Source: Gigantopelta aegis | Taxonomy: Eukaryota > Mollusca > Gastropoda > Neomphalida > Peltospiridae | Direction of reading: 5' to 3' | Assembly: GCF_016097555.1 (NCBI RefSeq) | Contig: NC_054704.1 | Span: 30,840,523 to 30,904,522 of the forward strand | DNA: 64,000 nt | Shown here: positions 54,663 through 64,000 of the stretch, piece after piece | Layout of the letters: each line of letters begins with the position of its first letter | Numbering within the stretch: the stretch's first letter is position 1 | The notes under the pieces: generated by a model | The model's input: the letters and a program-made list of their open reading frames with translations, nothing else | The model's database searches: none | What the model was told of the DNA's origin: nothing | Translations under genes and position numbers: made by a program

Positions 54663-55547
54663 TGAATGATAAGGAAGACAGGCCCTACATGTATGCCCTG
54701 GACAAGGATTCACTTTAATGGGCAGTAAACCATAAAAAGTAGATCTAGTAATGTCAATGATATGAAATATGGTCCAGACAAGAAAAGTTAACATACAAAT
54801 GGATGGATAGACAATGCCATACCATAATATGACATGTCAAAGATGGATGTATAAAAATCCAATTAAAGAATCAACTACACTTAAAATACAAATTAATTAA
54901 AATTCATCAGACTGCTAATAATTTTGGGGGTCCAGCTTAAACCCTGGCATAAACCATGTAGGCCTACTAAACCATGTCAAGAATTAATCAATATTGACAA
55001 GATGTAATAAGTGTTATCATGTAATAATAATAATAATTTATCAATATAGGCTGCCATATGTATATTTCAGCTGTTATATATAATCATAATGTCAAAACAA
55101 AAAAAATGTTTTTCAATTATTATTATTATTATATGTTGGAATAAACTTGCCATCATTTTATTTGGTACTGTTTAACTTTTATAGTCTATTTACTGATGTA
55201 TAGACTCAAGGTTTATCTTGATGAACTAGACTTACACAAGTTCTAATAAATTTAGCATCATAGCTGCTGATGATAGCATGGAAAGGTTCTCTCGTTCCAC
55301 CCACAAACATGTGACATCCCAAATATTAAGTTCAGGGAAATTCAATTTCAATAAAAGTACAACCAGGACAAGCTACATATTCAGGTATACAATAAAATGA
55401 TAGACTATCATAATCTTTAGACGATTATTAATGCTAATTTCAAGCCCTGTTTTAAGCAAAAGTCCGCCCCCAAACGCCAGCTAGCAATTATTTTAAACCC
55501 GTTTTTCTTTCTAATATTATTTTTACAAAATCATATTGTATTATTAC
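54663..55547. other. Non-coding stretch with an exon-like patch
   Basis: On the minus strand a segment ending at 55236 has a strong donor (TGT|GTAAGTCTA) after a protein-like 'MFVGGTREPFHAIISSYD', but no matching in-frame acceptor is evident and a stop lies just upstream. It may be part of an untranslated or alternative exon; unassigned. Confidence 0.35.
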
Positions 55548-55865
55548 CGTTTCCGATGACAAGTTTGAAGAAGTGATAAAAACCCTGCAGTGTTGTATAC
55601 TACTCTGACTTGCGCCAAGATGACTATCAGCAAACAACGAAATAAAACTCTGGCTTGAGATCTGATAATAACCCGAGTTATGTCCCTTTCGTCGAAAAGA
55701 ATTGTTTGTTGTAGCGGACCAGCTAAACATGTGAAAGTCATCAAGAACATTTTTTGATGGCATTTTAATGTTAAAAGCAATCTTCCAGGCTAAACATATT
55801 CTACGAAGCTTACTGATTAACATAGAGGTGGATGACATTCGCAAAAATATTTTAAATAAAAGCAT
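55548..55865 (-). CDS. Possible alternative first exon with mitochondrial-type leader
   Basis: An ATG at 55865-55863 opens a 106-codon frame ending at a donor (GAA ACG|GTAATA) in phase 0. The N-terminus (MLLFKIFLRMSSTSMLISKL) is hydrophobic and basic with no acidic residue for about 40 positions, like a mitochondrial presequence. The first recognised TPMT coding exon also begins in phase 0 right after an acceptor-like sequence, so joining would be in frame. It could equally belong to another gene or be a chance frame. No homologue recognised. Confidence 0.35.
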
Positions 55866-56939
55866 TTTAAAAATAAACCTGAACGTTTGTCTATAATACG
55901 CATGCGCAAAAAAATTTTCTTAAAGGTCCACAATGACGGCACATTATTAATACACGGTATATAAAAAATATATATAAACATTACAGTATTAAAAATAACA
56001 AACAAAAATACCATCCCAGTTATTAATCAAGTGACTTTTTGTAAAACGCTTGGGGAAAAATCCACTGCTCAGTCGATTTGACCCGCATCAGACCTGTGAC
56101 GTAGCATCCGGCCTTCTGTTAGTAGGTCAGCATGCCGACAGCTGATAATGATTTTTCGAAAAAACAGATGATTCTTAACGGACACTAGTTTGGACATTTT
56201 GGTCTCATAACATTTGTACATCTACTCGAATGGTATCTCGATTGGTGAGCAAGTGGTATATAAGCACGTTAACCTAGTTACCTACCTACCTGTGAGAAGG
56301 AGGACACAAGTTCAGTCCCGACTTTTGAAAGTGGGATATTAACATTTCACTGTAATAAAAATATGTGTTCAGATCAGAATGCATTTAAAACAAGCAGAAT
56401 AAATAACATTATTTTATTGATTAAAACTACATTCCCTGGAATATTTTTATTATTTGAGCATATAGAACAGAAAATCCTATTACGTTTGGTGCATATATGA
56501 CGCCGCACTCCGCATTGGTTTTACTACGCTGGCTTATCCAGGTCAAAAACAAAGCCAGTATTTTGAAAGTGGGACACTTTTGACGGGCTCGTACCGATCT
56601 CGGTTTTCATTGGCTTATCATAAGTATAGAATGAGCGTCTTAGCTGAAACAGGTGGAGATAACTATTCCAGATGGCGCGACGATCGACAGGGTCCCAGAA
56701 ACCTGGTTTGTCTCTGACTGGCTTCAGGTTATAAGCGACCAACTGAGTGACTTGAAATTACGTATCAGTTTGTTTTAACAGTAAAGAAATATTTTAAATA
56801 TCAGAATGTGTTTTGTTGCATTTTTCTTAATGTCTATCTAATTGGGAAAAGTACATTAAAAAAATTTGGGTGGCAAAGTTGAGTTTTTATGCGGCAAAGT
56901 GTACCCATGCACACGTTTTTATACAGTGTCAACACGAAC
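55866..56939. other. Non-coding or unassigned stretch
   Basis: Includes a tRNA-like SINE relic near 56242-56320 and a 72-codon minus-strand frame (56524-56742) of protein-like composition ('DKPGFWDPVDRRAIWNSY') that I cannot assign and for which I see no splice partner. Confidence 0.35.
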
Positions 56940-57065
56940 GCATTGAGTATTATACAACATATATATTTATTACTTTTACTGTTAATGTCTTTTCCACCAT
57001 ATCTAAGTATATAAAATACTAGACCGCCCTGTGTAGGAACGTCCTGTATAGAGCCGTCGTCACTA

Positions 57066-57068
<3 letters not shown>
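56940..57068. repeat. Dispersed repeat G, copy 1
   Basis: 'ACTGTTAATG', 'CCACCATATCTAAGTATATA', 'AAATACTAGACCGCCCTGTG' and 'GGAACGTCCTGTATAGAGCC' recur at 59098-59160, 59228-59330 and 63500-63612. Followed by a 32-bp poly-T at 57070-57101. Confidence 0.85.
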
Positions 57069-57105
<37 letters not shown>

Positions 57106-57466
57106 CTACACACGCACACGTTATACCATCGACGTCCCAAACTGCGTTCACCTAACAACAAAAACACGAATACGATATTTACGGAAATATTATTCTACAT
57201 TTTTCAGCTACGATACGTGAAACAAAATAGATTTTAATCATTTAACGTAAAAAATCAACAATTTGGATGTAAAACAAATCCATTCTAGTAAACAAAAGTG
57301 AAACACCCTGCAGTAAACAGGAAAAAGTGCGACGTTTCTAACTGCGTTCAGGCGCATGCGTTTGCAAAAAGTATCGTAATGCGCATGTGCAGTTCATCAT
57401 TTTCCATTTTTAAGACAACTACATGAAAAAATATATGTTTTTTAATTATGCACAGTTACCGAACAC

Positions 57467-58295
57467 TTAAAGCCGCACACCCTAGTTCCATCCAGCGAAA
57501 ATAAATTATAATTTGGTTAATCTACAAACCTGTAACACACTTAGATCACGTTTTTATCAAATGGATTGAAAAAGCAGGTTTTATATCGATAAATACCATG
57601 GGAATCCCCATGTCCCAATTGCTTGAAATAATTTTGAAAGTTAGTATTCTGATGTCACCGGTAGATGTCGCTCGAAGCACAACAATGCCTACGTCACGAC
57701 AAATTTCACAGAGTGCGCACAGACTTGGGGTCCGTTCGTTTCACCTCTCCTGGACATGTTCCAACTGTTCTGTCCTGGTTGTATCCCCTCTCCAGATATC
57801 GTAAGACTTAGCAAAATTATTGGTTTTAAGGGTTTGTAACGTTTTGTATTGAGACACTTACTTGTCTGAACTTTATTGTTACTGAAATTGTTCACGAACT
57901 GTGAAGAAAAATCTCACAAATGAACAACAACAAATCGGATGTTGATTGCACGAACCGTGCACGAGAAAACAAACCGAACCAAAATGATAACGGTCACGTG
58001 ATATACCAACGTCTGTGACATTGAAATGGAAATATCCCCTCTAAAAATAGATTGGACCTCGCTTGCTTAACGTTTTTTTCTCGACAACACGTCTTGTGAA
58101 AAAAATGCAAAAAATGCATTTCGTGGTTTTACAAACATCAGGATTACCAAAAAGCACTTCAGGTGAATGGAAATGTGTATTCTAAATAATAAAATGTAAG
58201 TAAAGTGCAATTTTATTTGTGAAAAATGGGGTTTAATAGCAAAAACAACGCCGTAATGGTTAACAAATAAACGTAACTAGGGTGTGTCACTTTAA
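57467..58295. mobile_element. TTAA-flanked MITE, 829 bp
   Basis: Left end 'TTAAAGCCGCACACCCTAGT'; right end as reverse complement 'TTAAAGTGACACACCCTAGT'. It is non-coding apart from short chance frames. Its right half is inverted in 46829-47050. A block from its centre (57805-57990) recurs at 58725-58915. Confidence 0.85.
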
Positions 58296-58724
58296 TTTAT
58301 TCAATTTTGTTTAAAAGAAAAATTCAATTTGTCAAGCGTTCTGGTCCGGTCCGCGTTTTATCAACACACATCGCTCACACTTGATGCCAATACTGATAGG
58401 CATTACGTCCATACCTGCGCATAGTTTGTAAAATATAATTTTTTTAATGAATTGATTCTAATTTAACAAAATTTATATACTCAAAATTATTTACAACTGT
58501 TATGAATGTATTATGAATACTATTCACTACAATAGAGGCACAAAAATGTAGCATACCTTTTGCAGATCGAATATAATAATTGAAAACTAATTCTAACAAC
58601 AGGGGTCCTAAAAATCATAAAAATTAAATTCTTTGTCCCCCTGGTCCCCCCCCCCCCCCCCCCCCCTTGGATCCGCCCATGGTCATGTGGATCCGATATC
58701 GGTATTTTAAGGAATAAACAAAAA

Positions 58725-58915
58725 CGACTTGGTAAAATTAATTGTTTTAGGGGTTTGTAAAGTTTTGTATTTAGATACTTACTTTTCTCAACTTTATTGT
58801 TTATAAAAATGTTCGTGAACTGTGAAGAAAAACCTCATAAATGAACGACATGTCGATGACAACAAATCGGATGCTTATTGCGCGAACCGTGCACGAGAAA
58901 ACAAAGTGAACGGAA
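58725..58915 (+). repeat. Partial copy of the centre of the 57467 MITE
   Basis: Shares 'GGGTTTGTAA(C/A)GTTTTGTAT', 'GAACTGTGAAGAAAAA', 'ACAACAAATCGGATG' and 'CGAACCGTGCACGAGAAAAC'. Lies after a C run at 58648-58665. Confidence 0.8.
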
Positions 58916-58939
58916 TTTGAAGCATAACGCAGTTAGGGA

Positions 58940-59355
58940 GGTTGACGATACATATGCACATATATAGTTTATTCATTATTATCCACAATATAAATATATT
59001 TTCTTTATTATTACTGACTTCCACCCTCACATCTCAGTACACATGTAGACAAACGTCAACTGGTAACTGGTAACCATTCACTGCAGAGTATACTATAGAA
59101 CGTGCTGTGTAGGAACGTCCTGTACAGAGCCGTCATCACTATATATATTTTTTAATACGCACACGCACACGTTAAATATATATTCTTTTTTTTTCCGAGT
59201 ATTATCCAAAATATACATATATTTTCTTTATATATACAAAATATATATTTATTCCCTTTACTGTTAATGTTTTCCACCATATCTAAGTATATAAAATACT
59301 AGACCGCCCTGTGTAGTAGGAACGATACAAAATATATATTTATTCCCTTTACTGT
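58940..59355. repeat. Dispersed repeat G, copies 2 and 3, plus left flank of the LINE
   Basis: Copy 2 (58955-59165) includes 'CAGTACACATGTAGACAAAC', 'CGTCAACTGGTAAC' and 'GGAACGTCCTGTACAGAGCC'. Copy 3 (59228-59330) is an uninterrupted version of the sequence into which the LINE inserted. The unit then restarts at 59331 and is broken at 59355. Confidence 0.8.
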
Positions 59356-59951
59356 AAAATCTACTAGACTCTTATTACATGTGTGTAAAAATAACCTGCT
59401 TCTAACTATGTGCCACCTTTGTGCTAAACCATATTATTGTGCTAGCTGTCTGATCTAAATATGGAACTGTGTGAAAAACAGCTTGCTACTAACTTGATGT
59501 GCCAAAATAACATATGTGCCTGCTATTAACTGTGCCAGATCTGTGCTACAAGGTGACTGTGCCATATGTTATAAATAAGTGACTGGCAAATCAACATGAT
59601 TTGCCAAAATGCCCATCAGATACATGATTCTAAGATGTCCACGAAAAGAATAACAAAACAAAAATCCATGGCATCGCAAAGAAATCTGTGCTAAACTGGA
59701 CTAGCTTAAAAAACAAAACAATAAACAACAACTAGTATCCTTGTGCTATATCTACATATATGTATGTATGTGTATGTGTGTATATGCATATGTATGTATG
59801 TGCATGCACACATCCTGATATGGGAATATTTTGGCAAATTATTTATGTCTACTCCCAAATTTAAACAACAACAACAAATGTTAAATGACTTCTTTTTAAT
59901 GTGATTTCTCTGCTTGACACCTAGTATAGATTACACACACCAAACAATTCT

Positions 59952-61066
59952 ATGGAACTAATATCATTTCTGTCATGGAACATAGACGGCCTGAAACACA
60001 AACTTACTTGTCCATCAATACGGAACAACTATATGTACATGATTTTATCTGCCTACAAGAGACCCATACAAGTACACACAAAGCAGAAACAGGCAGCATC
60101 ACATCTTCTTTACATGGCTATACTTCTAGCATAAAACACTGTACAAAAAACTCCAAACATGCACGTGGTAGAGTATCTGGGGGTCATATTATTCTCTACA
60201 AAAACAAATTCCATTGGTATGTAACGGAACTAAAAAATAACAATAACTCTACGTTATGGCTAAGAATATCGGGGCAAGCCATCGGGAAGGACACTGATCT
60301 TTTCCTTTGCTCCTTGTATATACCTCCTGTAGAGTCCCCCTACTTTCAAGATCAATTTGCCACCCTAGAAGCTGAAATAGCAACCTACAACATGGCGGGC
60401 ACTGTACTAATAATGGGAGATATTAATGCTCGCACTGCTGATGCAAACACCGTTCTTAAAGACTATATACCGCATGATACAGACGACTTCCTACCCCTTC
60501 CTGTAGGATACACTCCAGATTATATATCCAAAAAACGAAACTCACAAGACACGTCTATTAACTCACATGGCAGACATCTCATAAACTTATGCACAACAAT
60601 AAGCCTCCGCATTCTGAATGGGAGAAGTCCTGGTGACTATTTAGGTAAATTAACATGTTTTAATGCACAAGGAACAAGCGCTGTTGACTATGTTATCTGT
60701 GAAGAAAAGGGACTTTGCGATATTATAAGTTTAAATGTTAAGGCTATGTCTCCTCATTCCATCCACTGCCCACTGTCTGTGATTATGAAATGCAAACAAA
60801 TGCCAATACTAACAGAAGAGACGATACTGCATCCAATGCAACACAAACATAAAATCAATGATGACAACAGTACAATGTATCAACAAGAACTTCTATCACC
60901 TGACTCGCTTAGCAAAATACAAAACTTTATGGATACTGAAATATCTGTCCATAACATTAACCAAGCTGTTAGCTCATTAAATGATATCGTGCTAACTGCA
61001 GCGTCTAGAATGTCGCCAAAAAAACAGATTAATCATTCTAAAAGGACCCAAAAGACAAAAACATAA
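59952..61066 (+). pseudogene. LINE endonuclease domain
   Basis: The start (MELISFLSWNIDGLKHK) is in one frame and the rest, from 59975, in the next, so there is a frameshift near 60000-60015. In the 363-codon main frame: 'DFICLQETH' (E29), 'GDINAR' 148-153, 'VDYV' 237-240, and 'SIHCPLSV' at 262-269, where the usual catalytic Ser-Asp-His has Ile in place of Asp. These are the successive motifs of the AP-endonuclease fold that nicks target DNA. The missing Asp suggests loss of activity. Further frame changes lie in 61066-61212 before RT. Confidence 0.88.
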
Positions 61067-61211
61067 AATCACAACTTCTAGACTCCAAACACAATTCAGG
61101 GACCTAGCTAGGCAACTAAAAGCAGATCCATTTAATGCTAACCTGCGAGTACAAAGAAAAAAATACATAAAGCCAACAAACGGGTAGAGAAAAGAAAAAT
61201 TATATAACAAA

Positions 61212-62130
61212 ATGGAGGACATACAAAATAATAACCCAAAAGAATACTGGTCTATTATTAACAACATTATTAATAAAAACAAAGACGACATCGATCTCTC
61301 TAACGAACTTGTAAAACGTATGACAAATCACTTCCAATCATTAAACAATGACACCAATTCTCACATGGATGAAAAATCACAATTACTCAAAGAAGAACTC
61401 CGTAAACGGGAAAATGAACAAACAATATTCCCTGACCTTGATGGCCATATTACAACCCAAGAAGTCTTAATAGCTATTACATGCCTAAAAAATAACAAAT
61501 CTTGCGAGCTTGATCTAATATCTAATGAAATGATAAAATTCGGAAAATCAGTATTACTTTCTTCTCTTGTTAAATTGTTTAATGCGGTGTACAAAACTGG
61601 CATATTGCCAAACTATTGGACTAAAGGATATATAACTCCAATTCACAAAAAAGGATGCAAAATGGACCCGACAAATTACCGAGGAATAACTATAACAAGC
61701 TGTCTAGGAAAACTTTTCTCCATGATACTGAATAACCGCCTAGTCAATCATTTAGAAAATAAAAAACTATTATCAGATAACCAGTCTGGCTTTAGGAAAG
61801 GTAGAAGAACAGCCGACAACATATTTATTCTTAAAACCCTAATACACAAATATGTAACCAAATTACACAAACGACTCTACATATGTTTTATTGATTTTCA
61901 AAAAGCATTTGATACTGTGTGGAGAGAAGGACTTCTTAAAATTTTACGTCTAGGGATTGGCGGGAAATTCTACAACAGTGTTAAATCAATCTACGACAAA
62001 ACTGAAGTCGCAATTAGGTTCGCAAATAACATTACAGATACATTTTCCTCAAATATAGGGGTAAAACAAGGTGATACACTCAGCCCTGCCATGTTTAACA
62101 TTTTCATAGATGACCTAAATTTTATATCAA
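61212..62130 (+). pseudogene. LINE reverse transcriptase, missing YADD
   Basis: The frame opens at 61212. Motifs by residue: 'KNNKSCELDLISNEMIK' 93-109 (motif 1-2), 'TNYRGITITSCLGK' 154-167, 'SGFRKGRRTADNIF' 192-205, motif A 'FIDFQKAFDTVW' 226-237 with D228, and motif B 'GVKQGDTLSPAMFNIFIDDL' 283-302. Immediately after, the frame jumps to 'KGKAPQ', sequence normally well downstream of motif C, so the YADD catalytic box and following thumb region are deleted at about 62130-62150. Confidence 0.9.
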
Positions 62131-62140
62131 CTATAATTAT

Positions 62141-63300
62141 GTGCACCTGTTACAAAAAGGGAAAAGCCCCACAACTACTAAACTCTGCCTAGATAACAAT
62201 ACAATTTCTCAAACAAATGCATACACGTATCTGGGTTGCACTATAAACTCTGCTGGAAACTTTACTGAAACTAAAACTGTACTCAGTAATAAGGGATCAA
62301 AAGCACTCTTCAGATTACACCAAGCTTTCTCGGGTGTCAATCCACCCCCACATATATATAATCAACTGTTTGATACACTAATTAAACCTATTCTACTCTA
62401 TAACTCGGAAGTATGGGGCACGGAACTGCATGGCAAACTAAAGAAACACAACCAATACAAATTCTTTGACATATTAGAGTCTGAACCCTTCGAAAAATTA
62501 CATATAAAATTCTGTAAAATTAATCTTCAAGTCCCACGAAACAGTGTTAACATTGCCTGCAGGAGTGAATTGGGGCGCTACCCACTTATAAATAGCATAC
62601 ATACAAATATTTGTAAATATTTTATGTACCTAGAAAATGTAGAAGAATCAAGATCTATATTATATGATGCAGTATCCTGTAGCAAAGAGCTACAAACACA
62701 ACACAACATAGGCTGGCATGCTTATTTACAAGATATGCTTGATAATAACAACATTGACATAAGTCTATTAACCAACGCTAAAATTCACCCAAAATCAAAC
62801 TCAAGCTACGCTAACAAAATCCTTGATGACAGATATTACGAACACTTTAAAATCAAGCTACAGAACTCTGAAAAGCTGCAAATATTTAAACATATTAAAA
62901 ACAAATATGAAATGGCAAATTACTTGAAATATATAAAAAATACCAATTTAGACAAGCTCTCACAAAACTACGTTTATGTGCTCACAGATTGGAAATCGAG
63001 GTAGGACGTTATAGGAATATTCATAGAAATGACCGTATATGCCGGCTGTGCCAAAAAGAACCAGAAGATGAGATTAATTTTTTGACTCTGTGTCCAATAA
63101 ATATGCATTTAAGAAAAATACTATACTATAAAGTCGGTCAAATGTGTTCGGAGTTCACATTTCTGTCTGAACTGGAAAAATGTGTTTTCCTTCTTGACGG
63201 CCCAGAACAAGTAACTCCAACTGTTGGGCAATTCTGTTATGAAATGTTCAACAATAGGCAAAATGAACTTACCAGACCCTCTACTACAACACCAACTTGA
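62141..63300 (+). pseudogene. LINE C-terminal region with zinc knuckle
   Basis: Frame 62141-63004 reads 'YTYLGCTINSAGNF', 'IKPILLYNSEVWGTE' and 'CRSELGRYPLINSI'. It shifts to 62989-63300, which has 'GRYRNIHRNDRICRLCQKEP', where C18-x2-C21 is followed by Asn30 (usually His) and C35. It matches the fragments at 7640 and 20020 in order of motifs. Confidence 0.88.
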
Positions 63301-63499
63301 ATAAACACGTATACTCACTCAGTGACACTGCACACATTTACGTGTACATGTCGTATAACTATTACACGTATAGGCCTATAATCATTGTCATCATTATTAT
63401 TACTGTGTCTGATCTTACCATTTTATATTCTAATTATGTATGTTGTCCAATATATACCATGCCATGTTTATATGATTCATATATAAATAAATGATTTGA

Positions 63500-63785
63500 T
63501 TTACTGTTAATGTGTTTTCCACCATATCTTAGTATATAAAATACTAGACCGCCCTGTGTAGGAACGTCCTGTACAGAGCCGTCATCACTATATATATTTT
63601 TTAATACTATTATCCACAATATACATATATTTTCTTTATTATTACTGATTTTACTGACTTCCCCCCATCCCCATACCTCAGTACACGTGTAGACAAACGT
63701 CAACTGGTAACCGTTCACTGCAGCGTATACTATAGACCGTCCTGTGCAGAACCGTGCTGTATAGGAACGTCTTGGACAGAGCCGA
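63500..63785. repeat. Dispersed repeat G, right flank of the LINE
   Basis: Continues the repeat interrupted at 59355 ('TTTACTGTTAATGTGTTTTC' onward), then a further unit with 'CAGTACACGTGTAGACAAAC', 'CAACTGGTAACCG' and 'GGAACGTCTTGGACAGAGCC'. Confidence 0.82.
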
Positions 63786-64000
63786 TAAGGTTTTGATCCG
63801 TTATGATCGTGGTATAACAAAGAATGACAAAGCAATGAAAAAATACAGCTATTGTCCGAGTTCGTTGGACTCTGACGAGTGACGCGCCACCTGTTTTATT
63901 ATCTCCCCTGTTCTGAGCTAAGCCGCCCATTCTCCAACAAGACATCACGTGAAATTTCGCAATTTTTTAACAAATTTAACTGTCTTGATTGAGGGGTCGT
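63786..64000. other. Non-coding end of window
   Basis: Nothing recognised. Confidence 0.4.

Larger units (their letters stand above)
59356..63499 (+). mobile_element. Non-LTR retrotransposon (LINE), near full length, 4.1 kb
   Basis: Bounded by the 8-bp duplication 'TTTACTGT' (59348-59355 and 63500-63507). It has a 5' UTR of about 600 bp, an AP-type endonuclease, reverse transcriptase, a C-terminal region with a Cys-rich knuckle, and a 3' UTR ending 'AAATAAATGATTTGA'. No ORF1 was identified. The endonuclease plus RT plus C-terminal 'RSELGRYPL' layout fits the CR1/Jockey/L2-like superclade; finer classification needs a phylogeny. Inactive through frameshifts and a deletion of the RT active site. 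Confidence 0.9.

Noticed and set aside
54432..54794. 120-codon minus-strand open frame
   Set aside because: Overlaps the dispersed repeat at 54525-54662, which also occurs at 15827, so it is repeat-derived.
55236..55340. WD40-like exon reading 'GGTREPFHAIISSYDAKFIR'
   Set aside because: The resemblance to a WD-repeat protein is weak, a stop lies just upstream and no acceptor fits the frame. Only the donor is convincing.

Overview
This is eukaryotic, AT-rich, repeat-dense DNA, most likely from a mollusc and probably a gastropod. The evidence is an intron-rich single-copy gene, several tRNA-headed SINE families of a kind I associate with molluscan genomes, LINEs with target-site duplications, TTAA-flanked miniature DNA transposons and a complete LTR retrotransposon. 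The phylum is inferred from remembered repeat families, not proven. There are no operons, CRISPR arrays or prokaryotic systems.

The one host gene I can fully assemble is a thiopurine S-methyltransferase-like (TPMT) methyltransferase on the minus strand, 52239 down to 43537. It has eight coding exons with GT/AG borders and consistent phases, totalling 729 nt (242 residues plus stop). One exon is a 45-nt microexon with a long CA-type repeat beside its donor. The introns carry several mobile elements. A possible alternative first exon with a mitochondrial-presequence-like leader lies upstream (55548-55865).

The most notable region is 22917-30745. Here a Ty3/gypsy-type LTR retrotransposon sits in a tandem arrangement LTR / gag-pol / LTR / truncated gag / partial LTR, with one 5-bp target duplication (CATAT) around the whole composite. 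In its long pol frame a C-terminal integrase remnant lies upstream of reverse transcriptase, and the frame ends at RNase H just before the 3' LTR. This is the unusual Gmr1-like gene order. The integrase zinc-finger and DDE core are missing through an in-frame deletion, and gag is split over several frames, so the copy looks non-autonomous for integration.

The right end (59356-63499) holds a nearly full-length non-LTR retrotransposon (endonuclease, reverse transcriptase, C-terminal zinc knuckle). It has frameshifts and a deletion removing the catalytic YADD box. A paralogous empty site lies just to its left. Older LINE fragments lie at 7.6-8.1, 20.0-20.3 and 31.5-32.1 kb.

The rest (1-22 kb, 31-43 kb, 52-59 kb) is mostly non-coding: SINEs (whole, truncated and nested), TTAA-flanked MITEs, a hairpin-headed repeat family, a 190-bp-arm foldback, tandem satellites (67, about 87, 65, 51 and 105 bp units) and long microsatellites or homopolymers. 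I see no credible gene between 1 and 22.9 kb.
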